NCBI GenBank assembly: GCA_905116865.2
Contig: CAJHNH020008046.1
Location: 398,277-462,276, forward strand
Direction of reading: 5' to 3'
Source: Candidula unifasciata
Lineage: Eukaryota > Mollusca > Gastropoda > Stylommatophora > Geomitridae
Length of the DNA: 64,000 bases
The position numbers and the translations under genes are program-made. The notes under the pieces are model-generated. The model was not told the DNA's origin. It did no database searches and was given only the letters and a program-made list of their open reading frames with translations. Shown here piece after piece: positions 19,870-31,790 of this stretch. How positions within the stretch are numbered: the stretch's first letter is position 1; every line of letters starts with the position of its first letter.

Positions 19870-21858
19870 TAGAACAAGTTAAACTGGGACAGTCACTTGC
19901 AGTTAAAGAATTAGAGTTGTGTGCTTTACATTGTTTAAAGCAGTTCTCGAAGGTTTTCTAACCACTGTCGCATTACACCCCACACCCATCGAGTCTTGAA
20001 GCTGCCCACGTCTTGTCACCTCTATGTAAATTAGGCACTTTCTTGGACTTTTCTCCATAGGTAAACAGTCCTTCTTTTGTACTTATTTGTCAAGGTATCG
20101 GGTTAAGTACTCAGTTAAATCTTAGTTTATTTAGGATTGATATATATTTCAACTCAGTCTTATAGGTGGAAGATTTATTGATAGTTAGGCCTAATTCCAA
20201 TGGCCTAACTGCCGCTTTGGAAGCGAATGAATCCCTTCCGCCTCTAACTGGAGAGACGCTTAGTTTGAACTCATTCTTGACTGAGCTTCCCGAGAGTGAA
20301 CACACGGCTGCTGCTTTTTCTGTCTTATTTGTTTGCCACCGTTTGAATCACCGATTCATCCGGGCACCTCCATGAGCATGGGATGTTAGTAATATCTGGA
20401 GGCCCAGTCAACGATCGGTATACTAGCACTATCTAGTGTAACCCACAGCCAGCTTACAGGGTGAGGGATCCTCAGCGAACAACTCCTTTTTGTCCATGAA
20501 CCATGTCAATAGCTTCATAGCCAACAACTGTCTGTTGTTCTGTGATGTGCATCATCAGCTTGAACCCAGAAGACTTTTGTTACAACTACTACGACCAGAG
20601 AGTGGCATAAGGTAATTGTTAACACTAATAAGTAACACAGACTCATAGACCGTAACATAATATAAATTTTTATGAACACTTATGTGTGGTAGAGAAAGCA
20701 GTCAAAGTTCTGTTAATCTTAGTGACTGATATAGAAGATTCAAGATGGAATTCACCAGATGTCAAACATTCACTGCTAGATGTAGAAGGAAGCCTCAACC
20801 CAACTGAACAGGATATCCTGTCTGGGGGCTTAAAAGAAGTCAATCCACGTTGCGCCCAGGAATGTTTATTGATTCTGTAGTGTCATAATTTGAGTCACCC
20901 CACCCCTAAAGTAGTTTGGTTGTTCATTGGAGCTGCGGGATACCGCATAGACCATCGCGAGCCAACATCGCAACACTGAAACTACTTCAGACAGCTTTTT
21001 GGATCTTTAGGGAAACCCTCATAAAAGCAGTTGACACCAGCATTGTGTGACAACCAGCTTCAGCTTGGACAGTCTCCTGCAGTTTGAGTATTAATGATTA
21101 GGAGAGTGTGGTTCACACAGGCTCTCCCGTGTCTACCACAGCAATCATTTTGTAATCGATTCCGCATTGTCCCCTATTTACTCGTCTCTTCCGCTCGCTA
21201 ATTGAGTTAACTTATTTCGCAGACATTGTTGACCGGGCAAGCGATTTGCGGCATTTCTGTTTCTACGTCACGGCCATGCGCCCCTGCTGTCCCGGACAAA
21301 GGAAAATCCGTGAAAAATTGGATTTTCCTCTGGTAATATCGATAAATCTGGGGAGATGGGTGATATGGGGAGGGGGAAATTAGGTAGTTACCAGGGTTTA
21401 ATCCATACAAACAGCTTGGAGCCACTTACAGTTGGAGAAGTGGCGAATTCCATAGATGTGATCACAAGTAAAACAGCTTATGGTTGAATGATACATTTGT
21501 TTTAGTTGATGGAGTGCTGTTTTTACCGCAGACGGACATCTCCATAAGTGCCCTAGCCAGAACTGGAAATGGGGTCCCCTTACAGATTTTCTAGTAGCAG
21601 GGATTCACAAAGTGTTCAGGCCTTGTTTAAATGCATAATAACACTAGTGTGCTGTTATAAATAACACATTTAAAATAAGCTACAAGCATAAAGAAACATT
21701 TAAAAATAATACTTCTACCAATATTTTATCGGGGAGGCGCGCTAAGTGCAAATTTCCCTACCCGCCCATAAATTGGGAGGGAGACCCTAATTTACACCCC
21801 CCCCTCCCCACTCCCCTTTTCCCCCTAATTGTTGGGAGTGTTGAGACTCATGGTACCC
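19870..21858. other. unassigned sequence, about 2 kb
   Basis: This is the longest stretch without an assigned repeat. Short open frames at 20166-20375, 20686-20880 (plus) and 21207-21425 (minus) have no motif I know and no visible splice context. A C-run lies at about 21798-21808. It could hold unrecognised old transposons or non-coding host sequence. Confidence 0.35.
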
Positions 21859-22281
21859 AAGACCCCAGTATCTCCTGGTGTACATCACACAAGATGAACC
21901 CTATCAAGACCCCAGTATCTCCTGGTGTACATCACACAAGATGAACCCTAGCAAGACCCCAGTATCTCCTGGTATACATCACACAAGATGAACCCTAGCA
22001 AGACCCCAGTATCTCCTGGTATACATCACACAAGATGAACCCTAGCAAGACCCCAGTATCTCCTGGTATACATCACACAAGATGAACCCTAGCAAGACCC
22101 CAGTATCTCCTGGTATACATCACACAAGATGAACCCTAGCAAGACCCCAGTATCTCCTGGTATACATCACACAAGATGAACCCTAGCAAGACCCCAGTAT
22201 CTCCTGGTATACATCACACAAGATGAACCCTAGCAAGACCCCAGTATCTCCTGGTGTACATCACACAAGATGAACCCTAGC
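21859..22281. repeat. 47-bp minisatellite, 9 units
   Basis: The unit contains aagaccccagtatctcctgg, tatacatcacac and aagatgaaccctagc. It starts at 21859, 21906, 21953 and so on every 47 bp. The outer units carry gtgtacatc, the inner ones gtatacatc, so the inner units share a recent amplification. Confidence 0.96.
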
Positions 22282-22320
22282 AAAGTGCACCAAATGTGGA
22301 GCATCTGTGAGCATCGATAT

Positions 22321-22528
22321 ACATGTGTGTGTGTGTGTGTGTATGTGTGTGTGCGCGTATGTGTATGTGTGTGTGCGCGTATGTGTATGTGTGTGTGCGC
22401 GTATGTGTATGTGTGTGTGCGCGTATGTGTATGTGTGTGTGCGCGTATGTGTATGTGTGAGCGTTCTAGTGTGTGTTTATGTGCGCGAGAGCGTGTATGT
22501 GCGTGCGCGCGTGCGTGTGTGTGTGTGT
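22321..22528. repeat. TG microsatellite with 22-bp blocks
   Basis: The block tgtgtgcgcgtatgtgtat repeats about five times before irregular tgcg tracts. Alternating purine-pyrimidine makes it a Z-DNA candidate. Confidence 0.9.
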
Positions 22529-22599
22529 AAGACTGACTTTTCTCACGGGCCATGTCATGCTGACATGGTAATTATGTCTGTCCACAATCTCCTGTCTCA

Positions 22600-22972
22600 T
22601 GTACTTTTATTCATCTTCATCTTCTTTTTCTTATCCTTTTTCTTCTTCTTCTTCTTCTTCTTCTTCTTCTTCTTCTTCTTCTTCTTCTTCTTCTTCTTCT
22701 TCTTCTTCTTCTTCTTCTTCTTCTTCTTCTTCTTCTTCTTCTTCGTCGTCGTCGTCTTTCTTTTTTTCTTTTTTCTTCTTCTTTCTTTTTCTCTTATCTT
22801 CCTTATTTTTAGTTCTTCTTTCTTCTTCTTCTTTTTCCACCTTTCTTCTTTTTCTTTCTTTTTTTTCTTTCTCGTTCTTTCTTCTTCTTTCTTCTTCTTT
22901 TTTCTTCTTCTTTTTTCTTCTTCTTTTTTCTTTCTTTTTCTTTCTTCTTCTTCATTTTTCTTATTCTTCAGG
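22600..22972. repeat. TTC array
   Basis: A pure ttc run at about 22640-22745, then gtcgtcgtcgtc, then a degenerate ttc/ttttc tract. The same order (ttc then gtc) ends the array at 12650. Confidence 0.95.
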
Positions 22973-24500
22973 CTGTGATGCTAGACGCAGTTTTAAAGAT
23001 CAGTCGGCGCCCCAGAGGTGGTAACACAATGTCACAGGATGTTTTCTGGCATCCATGCTTTGTTTGCCTAAATCATTTCTTTAAAATCCTTCCTTATGCG
23101 GATTTGACCCCAAGACGTTCGGTCATCAGATAGCCATCTGGCTGTTGTGTTATTGCAGTTCAATAGTAGTCTGGTCACGTTACATATGAACTGGCTTTAA
23201 CTCTCAGATCATTTCCCGAGACCCATTCTAAGGTCCATGAAACAGTAACTTGACAAAATTAACCCCTTGACATAAACGATCACTTCAGACAACGCAATAC
23301 AAAGCAAAGACCTCGTGAACAAAGGCGAACGAAGAGAATGGTCTTAATTATTTGTGGCAGCCAATCTGTATGTGTGTTTAAAGCACTTTATTGTCTGTAG
23401 GATTACTGCGGTGACAAAACAATAGGTTATTGTCACGTGGCACGGGGCTTGAAAAGGTCATCTGCGATACTTCTGACAAAATACTTGTCAGCGATTGATT
23501 TTCTCAGCAACCATCGGTGCCCCGCCCACTCTAGCACGGCTTATAAACTGTGTAATGTGGTGATACCTGGAGGTAAGGGTGGGGCAATGGAGGCAGGGAC
23601 AGGGAAAGTAGGCAGAGGTAGGTAGAGTGGTCAGGTGCCCAGAGGAGTAGTTGTTGGCACGGGGAAGTAGTCAGGAGCGTGGTGGAGATGGGCAGGGGCA
23701 TAGTGGAAGTAGGGTTATGAGGGGGCACGTGTTTACATTGCAGAATCAGCCCGAACAAGGAAGGGCACAAGTAAAGTAGCAGGAGGGCACATGCGTCAGT
23801 ATTAGAAATTGTCCACTCTGTGTATACTTACTATACAATTTATAAGGGGCCTGAGTGCCCCCACCAATATTTTCTCTGTGTCGACGCTCCTGATCTTGTA
23901 CCTTGCAAAGTTTAAACTTCTGGAGAGTGCCTTACTGTGTACTTTGTATACGGGAATTCCCAGAGACCTAATATTCCCTACGTTAAAAGTGTGTACGGTC
24001 GACCTTACTTTTGATTCCTAATTATACAATATTGCTTCTTGTGTGGTTCTGATCCACTGTTATGAATAAACAAACTAAATTTTTTAATGGCGTCAAGCTA
24101 TCAATGCTGGCTGCGGTTATTCGTTGTGTTTTCTCCCTGTATTTAGAAGGACAGTGTGTAGCTCCCTCGTCAAGCTACAAAGTGAGTTGAGTGCAAGGCG
24201 TGATACCTTGAGTTGAGGATTTCATTTGGAATGCTTTCGACTGTGCCAAGCCTCGTTCGTATTGGGGAATTCAGATTCAATAAATGGCAAAGGGTCTGTT
24301 GCCACATAACTTGTGGTGACTTACGCGATCAAGTGCAACTGTAACTACTGATTTATTTTTCTTCTGCTTCTTCTTCGTGTTCACCAGCTGTAAACTCTGG
24401 CGAAACGTTGTTGTTGTTCATCCACTTCTAGACTGCAGTCCTGTTCCAGAACTGAGTGTTGCGTGTGCATCTGTTTTACAGATCTGACTCATTTGTATGC
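22973..24500. other. unassigned sequence
   Basis: Short open frames only. A purine-rich imperfect tract (gggcagagg, gggacaggg) at about 23570-23730. No gene recognised. Confidence 0.35.
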
Positions 24501-24501
24501 C

Positions 24502-24605
24502 GACTGCTGGTTCCTTGCCTTTCAGGCAGATGCACTCCCACGTTGAAGGAAGCTCCTAATTAGTCGACTCTTACTTACGACATACTTTTGGGTAAGCAGT
24601 TGGGT
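24502..24605 (+). repeat. dispersed repeat R-B, copy 2
   Basis: It matches 9668-9785: ctggttccttgcctttcag, gcagatgcactccc, ctcctaattagtcgactctt, tacgacatactttt. Confidence 0.6.
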
Positions 24606-25160
24606 CTATTCTTGTTTTCCCTATAACAGGGTCCCGGAACACACACGGGGACACTGATTTATTGTAACCGCTGCTTCCGTTGACGATGGCCTGCATTTTA
24701 TATGCCCGACTATACGTATTGGTACTTCTGACGGCTGCCTGCTGCATTTAGTGCGTGTGTGTGCTAGTGGGTCTGTCGCGACTTATGTCTGTGTCAATTA
24801 TTTCACAAAGGACAGGGACAGGCATTCTCTCTGGCTTCTGTTGGGATGATTCGTTCGCTGTTATGTAGGAACTGCTATTATCTGATTACATGATAACCTG
24901 CTTTGTGTGGCATACTGTCTCTTTGTAGTCGAGTTACATGACTGAACCATTTACACTTGTGTTTAAGTGACACATTGCGCTGTGACTTTCCCTGGCTTCC
25001 TTTCAGATCTCATCCTTTCTTGTCTTCTCTTCTCCATATATTGTATGTTCTTCCCAGGAATCACATATCATCGTAGTTTATAATTCGTTATTGCCATTAT
25101 CCAATCTTCTTGCTATCGTAGAGCTGGTAAAAATAATCATTAGATGTTTCTAACAAAGAT
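24606..25160. other. unassigned sequence
   Basis: No gene or repeat recognised. Confidence 0.35.
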
Positions 25161-25306
25161 AGGAAGCTGTCGCAGTGTAGCGGTTAGAGGCTCGCCTGCG
25201 GATCCGAAGGACGTGCTTTCTAACCCTCATGGAGCTGGATTTGTCCTACATGACATTGTATCCTGGTCAACCCAGACGCAAATAGATACCAGATAAAGCC
25301 ATGGAC

Positions 25307-25863
25307 CTAATCTGGTGATCTTAGATTAAGCTTCATGGCAAACGTCACTCCATAATTGCACCGCTCCTGTGCCAACGAAAAATACAAAGGATGTTCACCA
25401 CTCTTCCTTGTGGAAACATTCACAGTCTGCGGTCTCGGCATATCCACCAGCAAAACACTCATTAAAAGCATAAGGCAGCCATCAGAAGTGCTTACACAAA
25501 CAGTCCGAGGTTAGAAATACAGCTCATCATCAACGGAAGCAGATGCAAACGATCCACATTTGCACAAGCGATCAATTTTAATAGCAAAAGGTACCACCAA
25601 TTATGTGGCAAGAAGACATGAACTATTTTCTGAATCTACAATTCATAACACCACGTTAGTCACAGTCGAAAAATACAACTGAAATCCGCAGCTCACAGTG
25701 TCTCGCCATGCACTCAGCTCAGTAGCTGGCCGACAAAACTTAATCCTTTCAGTCTATAAATGGAGGAAAATACAACGGCCAGCGTCTGTCAGAAGCAAAC
25801 AAAAATTGCTACGACTAAAAAGAATGACCGTGTCTATCGTCCATTTTGACCAGCGGAATTATG
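25307..25863 (-). mobile_element. 5'-truncated LINE 3' end inserted in SINE-1
   Basis: Minus-strand sequence matches the 3' untranslated region of the jockey-like LINE at 34690-34930: plus-strand segments agcttcatggcaaacgtcac, ttgcaccgctcctgtgcc, gccatgcactcagctcag and ccattttgacc occur in the same order in both. Flanking 12-bp duplications in the SINE support target-primed insertion. An extra 279 bp (25388-25666) is missing from the other copy. Confidence 0.75.
25388..25666. mobile_element. 279-bp insert flanked by perfect 12-bp direct repeats
   Basis: The direct repeat cgaaaaatacaa occurs at 25376-25387 and 25667-25678. The sequence between is absent from the related LINE end at 34760-34800. 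It has no obvious inverted ends, tRNA box or A-tail. Either an unknown retroposon inserted here, or the 34-kb copy lost the segment by recombination between the repeats. Confidence 0.5.
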
Positions 25864-25970
25864 AAATCCATGGACATTGACGGCGGCCGGCGTGATGGTG
25901 ACCATATCCCCTATCGAAGGTCTACAAAAACACGAGTCTGGCCTCATATGCCCAATGCGCCACTATCGTA

Positions 25971-26215
25971 TAAAGGGACTTTTAATTTACTCAGAAAAAC
26001 AAGTTATATGGAGAGGATCCCTCTCTCGTCTGTTCTGGTGACATCAATTGCGAAATTTTTTCATCATTGTATTGCATTGTAAAGGTTAATCACTTTATCT
26101 ACCAGCATTACTCTTGTTACTGAGTTGCCTGATACCCCTAATCCTGCCCGCTCCTAGTGTGATCTGGTCTCTGGGGGACAGCCGTGGCCGATGATTCCTC
26201 TAATTATTTCTCCCA

Positions 26216-26250
<35 letters not shown>

Positions 26251-26310
26251 GGGTATAGGCGACCTCTTTTACAAAAACAATCGCTGGTTTGCTCCCAGTG
26301 CAGTAACTAT
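25971..26310. other. unassigned sequence with CT microsatellite
   Basis: A ct run at 26218-26250. Nothing else recognised. Confidence 0.45.
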
Positions 26311-26645
26311 AACATTCAGTCAGGAAGCAATTGCTAGAACATCTAGTTGGGGATAATTATTAGAACTCCTAGTAGAAAAGTAAATATTAGAACATCTTAT
26401 TTGGGGGGGGGGGGGGGGGGTATTATTAGAACATCCAGTTAAGGGTAATTATCAGAACATCGTTTTGGGGGTAATAATTAGAAAATCTAGTTGGGATAAT
26501 TATTAGAACATCTAGTTGGGGGTAGTTATTAAAACATCTAGTTGGGGGTAATTATTAGAGCATCTAGTTGGGGGTAGTTATTAAAACATCTAGTTGGGGG
26601 TAATTATTAGAGCATCTAGTACTGCCCGGGGTTTATTATCAAAAG
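26310..26645. repeat. degenerate ~25-bp minisatellite
   Basis: The unit contains tagttgggggtaattattag and aacatc. Units differ by several bases. A G-run of about 18 (26403-26420) sits inside. It grades directly into the 31-bp array, with which it shares the core attagaacatct. Confidence 0.88.
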
Positions 26646-27640
26646 GTACTGTCTAGGGTAATGATCATAACATCTGTAACTGTCCAGGGTAGTTATTAGA
26701 ACATCTGTAACTGTCCAGGGTAGTTATTAGAACATCTGTAACTGTCCAGGGTAGTTATTAGAACATCTGTAACTGTCCAGGGTAGTTATTAGAACATCTG
26801 TAACTGTCCAGGGTAGTTATTAGAACATCTGTAACTGTCCAGGGTAGTTATTAGAACATCTGTAACTGTCCAGGGTAGTTATTAGAACATCTGTAACTGT
26901 CCAGGGTAGTTATTAGAACATCTGTAACTGTCCAGGGTAGTTATTAGAACATCTGTAACTGTCCAGGGGTAGTTATTAGAACATCTGTAACTGTCCAGGG
27001 TAGTTATTAGAACATCTGTAACTGTCCAGGTAGGGTAGTTATTAGAACATCTGTAACTGTCCAGGGTAGTTATTAGAACATCTGTAACTGTCCAGGGTAG
27101 TTATTAGAACATCTGTAACTGTCCAGGGTAGTTATTAGAACATCTGTAACTGTCCAGGGTAGTTATTAGAACATCTGTAACTGTCCAGGGTAGTTATTAG
27201 AACATCTGTAACTGTCCAGGGTAGTTATTAGAACATCTGTAACTGTCCAGGGTAGTTATTAGAACATCTGTAACTGTCCAGGGTAGTTATTAGAACATAT
27301 GTAACTGTGTAGGGTAGTTATTAGAACATCTGTAACTGTCCAGGGTAGTTATTAGAACATCTGTAACTGTCCAGGGTAGTTATTAGAACATCTGTAACTG
27401 TCCAGGGTAGTTATTAGAACATCTGTAACTGTCCAGGGTAGTTATTAGAACATCTGTAACTGTCCAGGGTAGTTATTAGAACATCTGTAACTGTCCAGGG
27501 TAGTTATTAGAACATCTGTAACTGTCCAGGGTAGTTATTAGAACATATGTAACTGTCCAGGGTAGTTATTAGAACATCTGTAACTGTCCAGGGTAGTTAT
27601 TAGAACATCTGTAACTGTCCAGGGTAGTTATTAGAATACA
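26646..27640. repeat. 31-bp minisatellite, about 32 units
   Basis: The unit is ggtagttattagaacatctg plus taactgtccag. It is strikingly homogeneous, with only a few variants (catatg for catctg; tgtgtagg for tgtccagg; one unit with extra taggg at about 27030). That degree of identity implies recent expansion or gene conversion. Confidence 0.97.
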
Positions 27641-30558
27641 GACTAGAACACAGACTAGAACTTAGACTAAAACACGGGCTAGAACACAGACTAGAACACG
27701 CGCTAGAACACAGACTAGAACACAGACTAGAACACAGACTAGAACACGGGCTAGAACACGGACTAGAACAGGGACTAGTACACAGACTAGAACACGGACT
27801 AGAAAACAGACTAGAACACGGGCGGAAACACAGATAGAACACAGACTAGAAAACAGACTAGAACACGGGCTAGAACACGGGCTAGAACAGAGACTAGAAC
27901 ACAGACTAGAAAACAGACTAGAACACGGAGTAGAACACAGACTATAACACATACTAGAAAACAGACTAGAACACGGACTAGAACACAGACTAGAACACAG
28001 ACTAGAACACGTGCTAGTACACGGGCTAGAACAGAGACTAGAACACAGACTAGAACACGGAGTAGAACACAGACTAGAACACAGACTAGAAAACAGACTA
28101 TAACACGGACTAGAACACAGACTAGAACACAGACTAGAACACAGATAAGAACACAGACTAGAGCACAGACTAGAACACGGACTTGAAAACAGACTAGAAC
28201 ACAGACTAGAACACAGACTAGAACTTAGACTAAAACACGGGTTAGAACACAGACTAGAACACGTGCTAGAACACAGACTAGAACACAGACTAGAACACAG
28301 ACTAGAACACAGACTAGAACACGGGTTAGAAAACGGACTAGAACTGGGACTAGAACACAGACTAGAACACGGGCTAGAACACAGACTAGTACACAGACTA
28401 GAACACAGACTAAAACACGGGCTAGAACACGTTCTAAAACACGGACTAGAACACAGGCTGAAACACGGGCTAGAACACGGACTAGAACACAGACTAGAAC
28501 ACGGACTAGAACACAGACTAGAACACAGACTAGAACACGTGCTAGAACACAGATAGAACACAGACTAGAACACGGACTAGAACACGGGCTAGAACACGGG
28601 CTAGAACAGAGACTAGAACACAGACTAGAAAACAGACTAGAACACGGACTAGAACACAGACTATAACACATACTAGAAAACAGACTAGAACACGGACTAG
28701 TACACAGACTATAACACAGACTAAAACACAGACTAGTACACAGACTATAACACAGACTAAAACACAGACTAGAACACAGACTAGAACACAGACTAGAAAA
28801 CAGACTAGAACACGGACTAGTACACAGACTATAACACAGACTAAAACACAGACTAGAACACAGACTAGAACACAGACTAGAACTTAGACTAAAACACGGG
28901 CTAGAACACAGACTAGAACACGTGCTAGAACACAGACTAAAACACAGACTAGAACACGGACTAGAACACAGACTATAACACAGACTAAAACACAGACTAG
29001 AACACAGACTATAACACAGACTAGAACACAGACTAGAACACAGACTAGAACACAGACTAGAACACAGACTAGAACACAGACTAGAACACAGACTAGAACA
29101 CAGACTAGAACTTAGACTAAAACACGGGTTAGAACACAGACTAGAACACGTGCTAGAACACAGACTAAAACACAGACTAGAACACAGACTAGAACACAGA
29201 CTAGAACTTAGACTAAAACACGGGTTAGAACACAGACTAGAACACGTGCTAGAACACAGACTAAAACACAGACTAGAACACAGACTAGAACACAGACTAG
29301 AACACAGGCTAGAACACAGACTAGAACACAGACTAGAACACAGACTAGAACACAGACTAGAACACAGACTAGAACACAGACTAGAACACAGACTAGAACA
29401 CAGACTAGAACACAGACTAGAACACAGGCTAGAACACAGACTAGAACACAGGCTAGAACACGGGCTAGAACACAGACTAGAACACAGACTAGAACACAGA
29501 CTAGAACACAGACTAGAACACAGGCTAGAACACGGGCTAGAACACGGGCTAGAACACAGGCTAGAACACAGACTAGAACACAGACTAGAACACAGGCTAG
29601 AACACAGGCTAGAACACAGGCTAGAACACAGACTAGAACACAGACTAGAACACAGACTAGAACACAGACTAGAACACAGACTAGAACACAGACTAGAACA
29701 CAGACTAGAACACAGACTAGAACACAGACTAGAACACAGACTAGAACACAGACTAGAACACAGACTAGAACACAGACTAGAACACAGGCTAGAACACAGA
29801 CTAGAACACAGACTAGAACACAGACTAGAACACAGACTAGAACACAGGCTAGAACACAGACTAGAACACAGACTAGAACACAGACTAGAACAAGGCTAGA
29901 ACACGGGCTAGAACAGAGGCTAGAACACAGGCTAGAACACACTAGAACACAGACTAGAACACAGACTAGACACAGACTAGAACACAGGCTAGAAACACAG
30001 ACTAGAACACAGGCTAGAACACAGACTAGAACACAGGCTAGAACACAGACTAGAACACAGACTAGAACACAGGCTAGAACACAGACTAGAACACAGACTA
30101 GAACACAGATAGAACACAGACTAGAACACAGGCTAGAACACAGACTAGAACACAGGCTAGAACACAGATAGAACACAGACTAGAACACAGGCTAGAACAC
30201 AGACTAGAACACAGACTAGAACACAGTCTAGAACACAGACTAGAACACAGACTAGAACACAGACTAGAACACAGACTAGAACACAGACTAGAACACAGAC
30301 TAGAACACAGACTAGAACACAGACTAGAACACAGACTAGAACACAGACTAGAACACAGACTAGAACACAGACTAGAACACAGACTAGAACACAGGCTAGA
30401 ACACAGATAGAACACAGACTAGAACACAGGCTAGAACACAGACTAGAACACAGACTAGAACACAGGCTAGAACACAGACTAGAACACAGACTAGAACACA
30501 GATAGAACACAGACTAGAACACAGGCTAGAACACAGATAGAACACAGACTAGAACACA
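27641..30558. repeat. 12-bp minisatellite, about 240 units
   Basis: The unit is ctagaacacaga. Common variants are ggct for gact, cacggg for cacaga, and an 11-bp acagatag form. The left half (to about 29230) is heterogeneous; the right half is almost uniform. A composite marker, cttagactaaaacacggg, recurs at 27661, 28224, 28883, 29111 and 29207, and the last two are 96 bp (8 units) apart, showing segmental duplication. The plus frame encodes LEHR repeats and the minus frames encode CVLV or CSSL repeats; these are artefacts of period 12. Confidence 0.97.
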
Positions 30559-30559
30559 G

Positions 30560-31390
30560 TCCTTACCATGTCTCCACATCCTTTTAACTTCACTCTCTAG
30601 CTCCATTCTCCATGTTTTTTTTTTTGGGGGGGGGGGCGGGGCGGGGGGTTGGCGGTTCTTCCTTTTTGTCTATGCCTCTGTGGGTTCCAGAGCAAAGACA
30701 TTTTAGTTATATTGTTTTCATGCTTTCTCGAAGTGTGTCCTATCCAACGCCTGCGTATTTTCTTCACCTCTTGGTCCCAAAGCTCTACATTAATGATTCT
30801 ATTATACCATTTAACTTCCGTCTATTATGTGCAAGCACCAGTCAATGAATGTCTGTAGTTTATTAGTAATTGCCTTAGGTGTTTTCCATGTTTCCGCTTC
30901 ATACAACAGTACCCATTTAACATTAGAATTAACAATTTTCATTTGAGTATTAGTTTTAATGTCTTCTGGGCTCCACACATTCCCTAGTGCTCTGAGAGCT
31001 CCTCTTGCCTTTTCTATTTTTATTTCAATATCTCAGTCAGTTCCTCCATTTTTATTTACATTGTTGCCCAAATAAGTGTACGACTCCACGTCTTGGAGTG
31101 TGATATCATTAGGAGAAACCACATTACTATTTGCTGATTTATTCTCATTATCGGTGTCATGTTCTTATGGATTGTCAGACCAAGCTGTTTTTATGTCGCA
31201 TCAAGTATATTTAATTATCTTGCATCCGATTCCGGGAATGGGACAGGATAAATATAATTAGCGAGGGTCAGGTTATCAAGCTGTTTTGTACGGGTCCACT
31301 GAATTGCATACTTGATGTTAGTAGTTGCTGCCTTCATAATCCAGTCTGTTGCCAGTAAAAGGTCCTCCGGTGTTCATCAAGGGGGTGAGC
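30560..31390 (-). pseudogene. RTE/CR1-like LINE reverse transcriptase fragment
   Basis: On the minus strand the order is PEDLLLATDWIMKAATTN, YAIQWTRTKQLDNLTLAN (the slot where the catalytic ADD lies in relatives), HKNMTPI, DVESYTYLGNNVNKNGGTD, IEIKIEKARGALRALGNVW, NSNVKWVLLYEAETWKT, ITNKLQTFIDWCLHII and RRRWIGHTSRKHENNI. This is the palm-to-thumb order of RTE/CR1-like reverse transcriptases, complete except the N-terminal half. The catalytic aspartate pair is not preserved, and stops occur. A G-run at 30624-30645 and the 12-bp array end it at the 3' side. Confidence 0.8.
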
Positions 31391-31790
31391 GCTAAGGAAT
31401 GCTAGCAATATATTTAAGGATTTGAAAGGAAACATTCCAAGAAGTCTTTAGGAAAAAACAGCAGATGCATAATTCGTTGATAACGCCGGGGATCCTAAAA
31501 ACATAAAAATTATTTTTAGACAGCTTTAAATAAAATAAAAATATTTAAATAAAACGAATAGAAAAACTAAATACCACAGATCCCACGAAAAAAATATAAA
31601 CGTTAAAAAAGACATTGCGAGGCATATGACAAGATACTATTGAGACAAACTAGTTTAAGAGACAACTGCAGCAAAAGGGATTCTCACAGACAAGTACATC
31701 ACAATGAAATTATTACCGACAAATATCACCAACCATGTGCACTGAAAAAAAAAATATATATATATATATAGTCTGGATAGATATTACCAC
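31391..31790. other. AT-rich unassigned sequence
   Basis: A-runs and a ta microsatellite (31751-31770). It may be a degraded LINE, but nothing can be placed. Confidence 0.35.

Larger units (their letters stand above)
25163..25970 (+). mobile_element. SINE-1 split by two stacked insertions
   Basis: The head is at 25163-25306: agctgtcgcagtgtagcgg, tcgcctgcggatccgaagg, aatagataccagataaagcc. The body and tail are at 25864-25970: gacggcggccggcgtgatgg, catatgcccaatgcgcc. A 12-bp duplication, aaagccatggac at 25295-25306 and aaatccatggac at 25864-25875 (11/12), marks the insertion between them. Confidence 0.8.

Noticed and set aside
20166..20880. Short plus-strand frames in the unassigned 2-kb region as exons
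   Set aside because: No domain, splice signals or codon bias was evident; their lengths are within chance for this composition.
27662..30510. Long cysteine/leucine-valine and LEHR-repeat frames
   Set aside because: The period is 12 bp with no stop in the unit; several frames on both strands are open together, as expected of an array and not of a gene.
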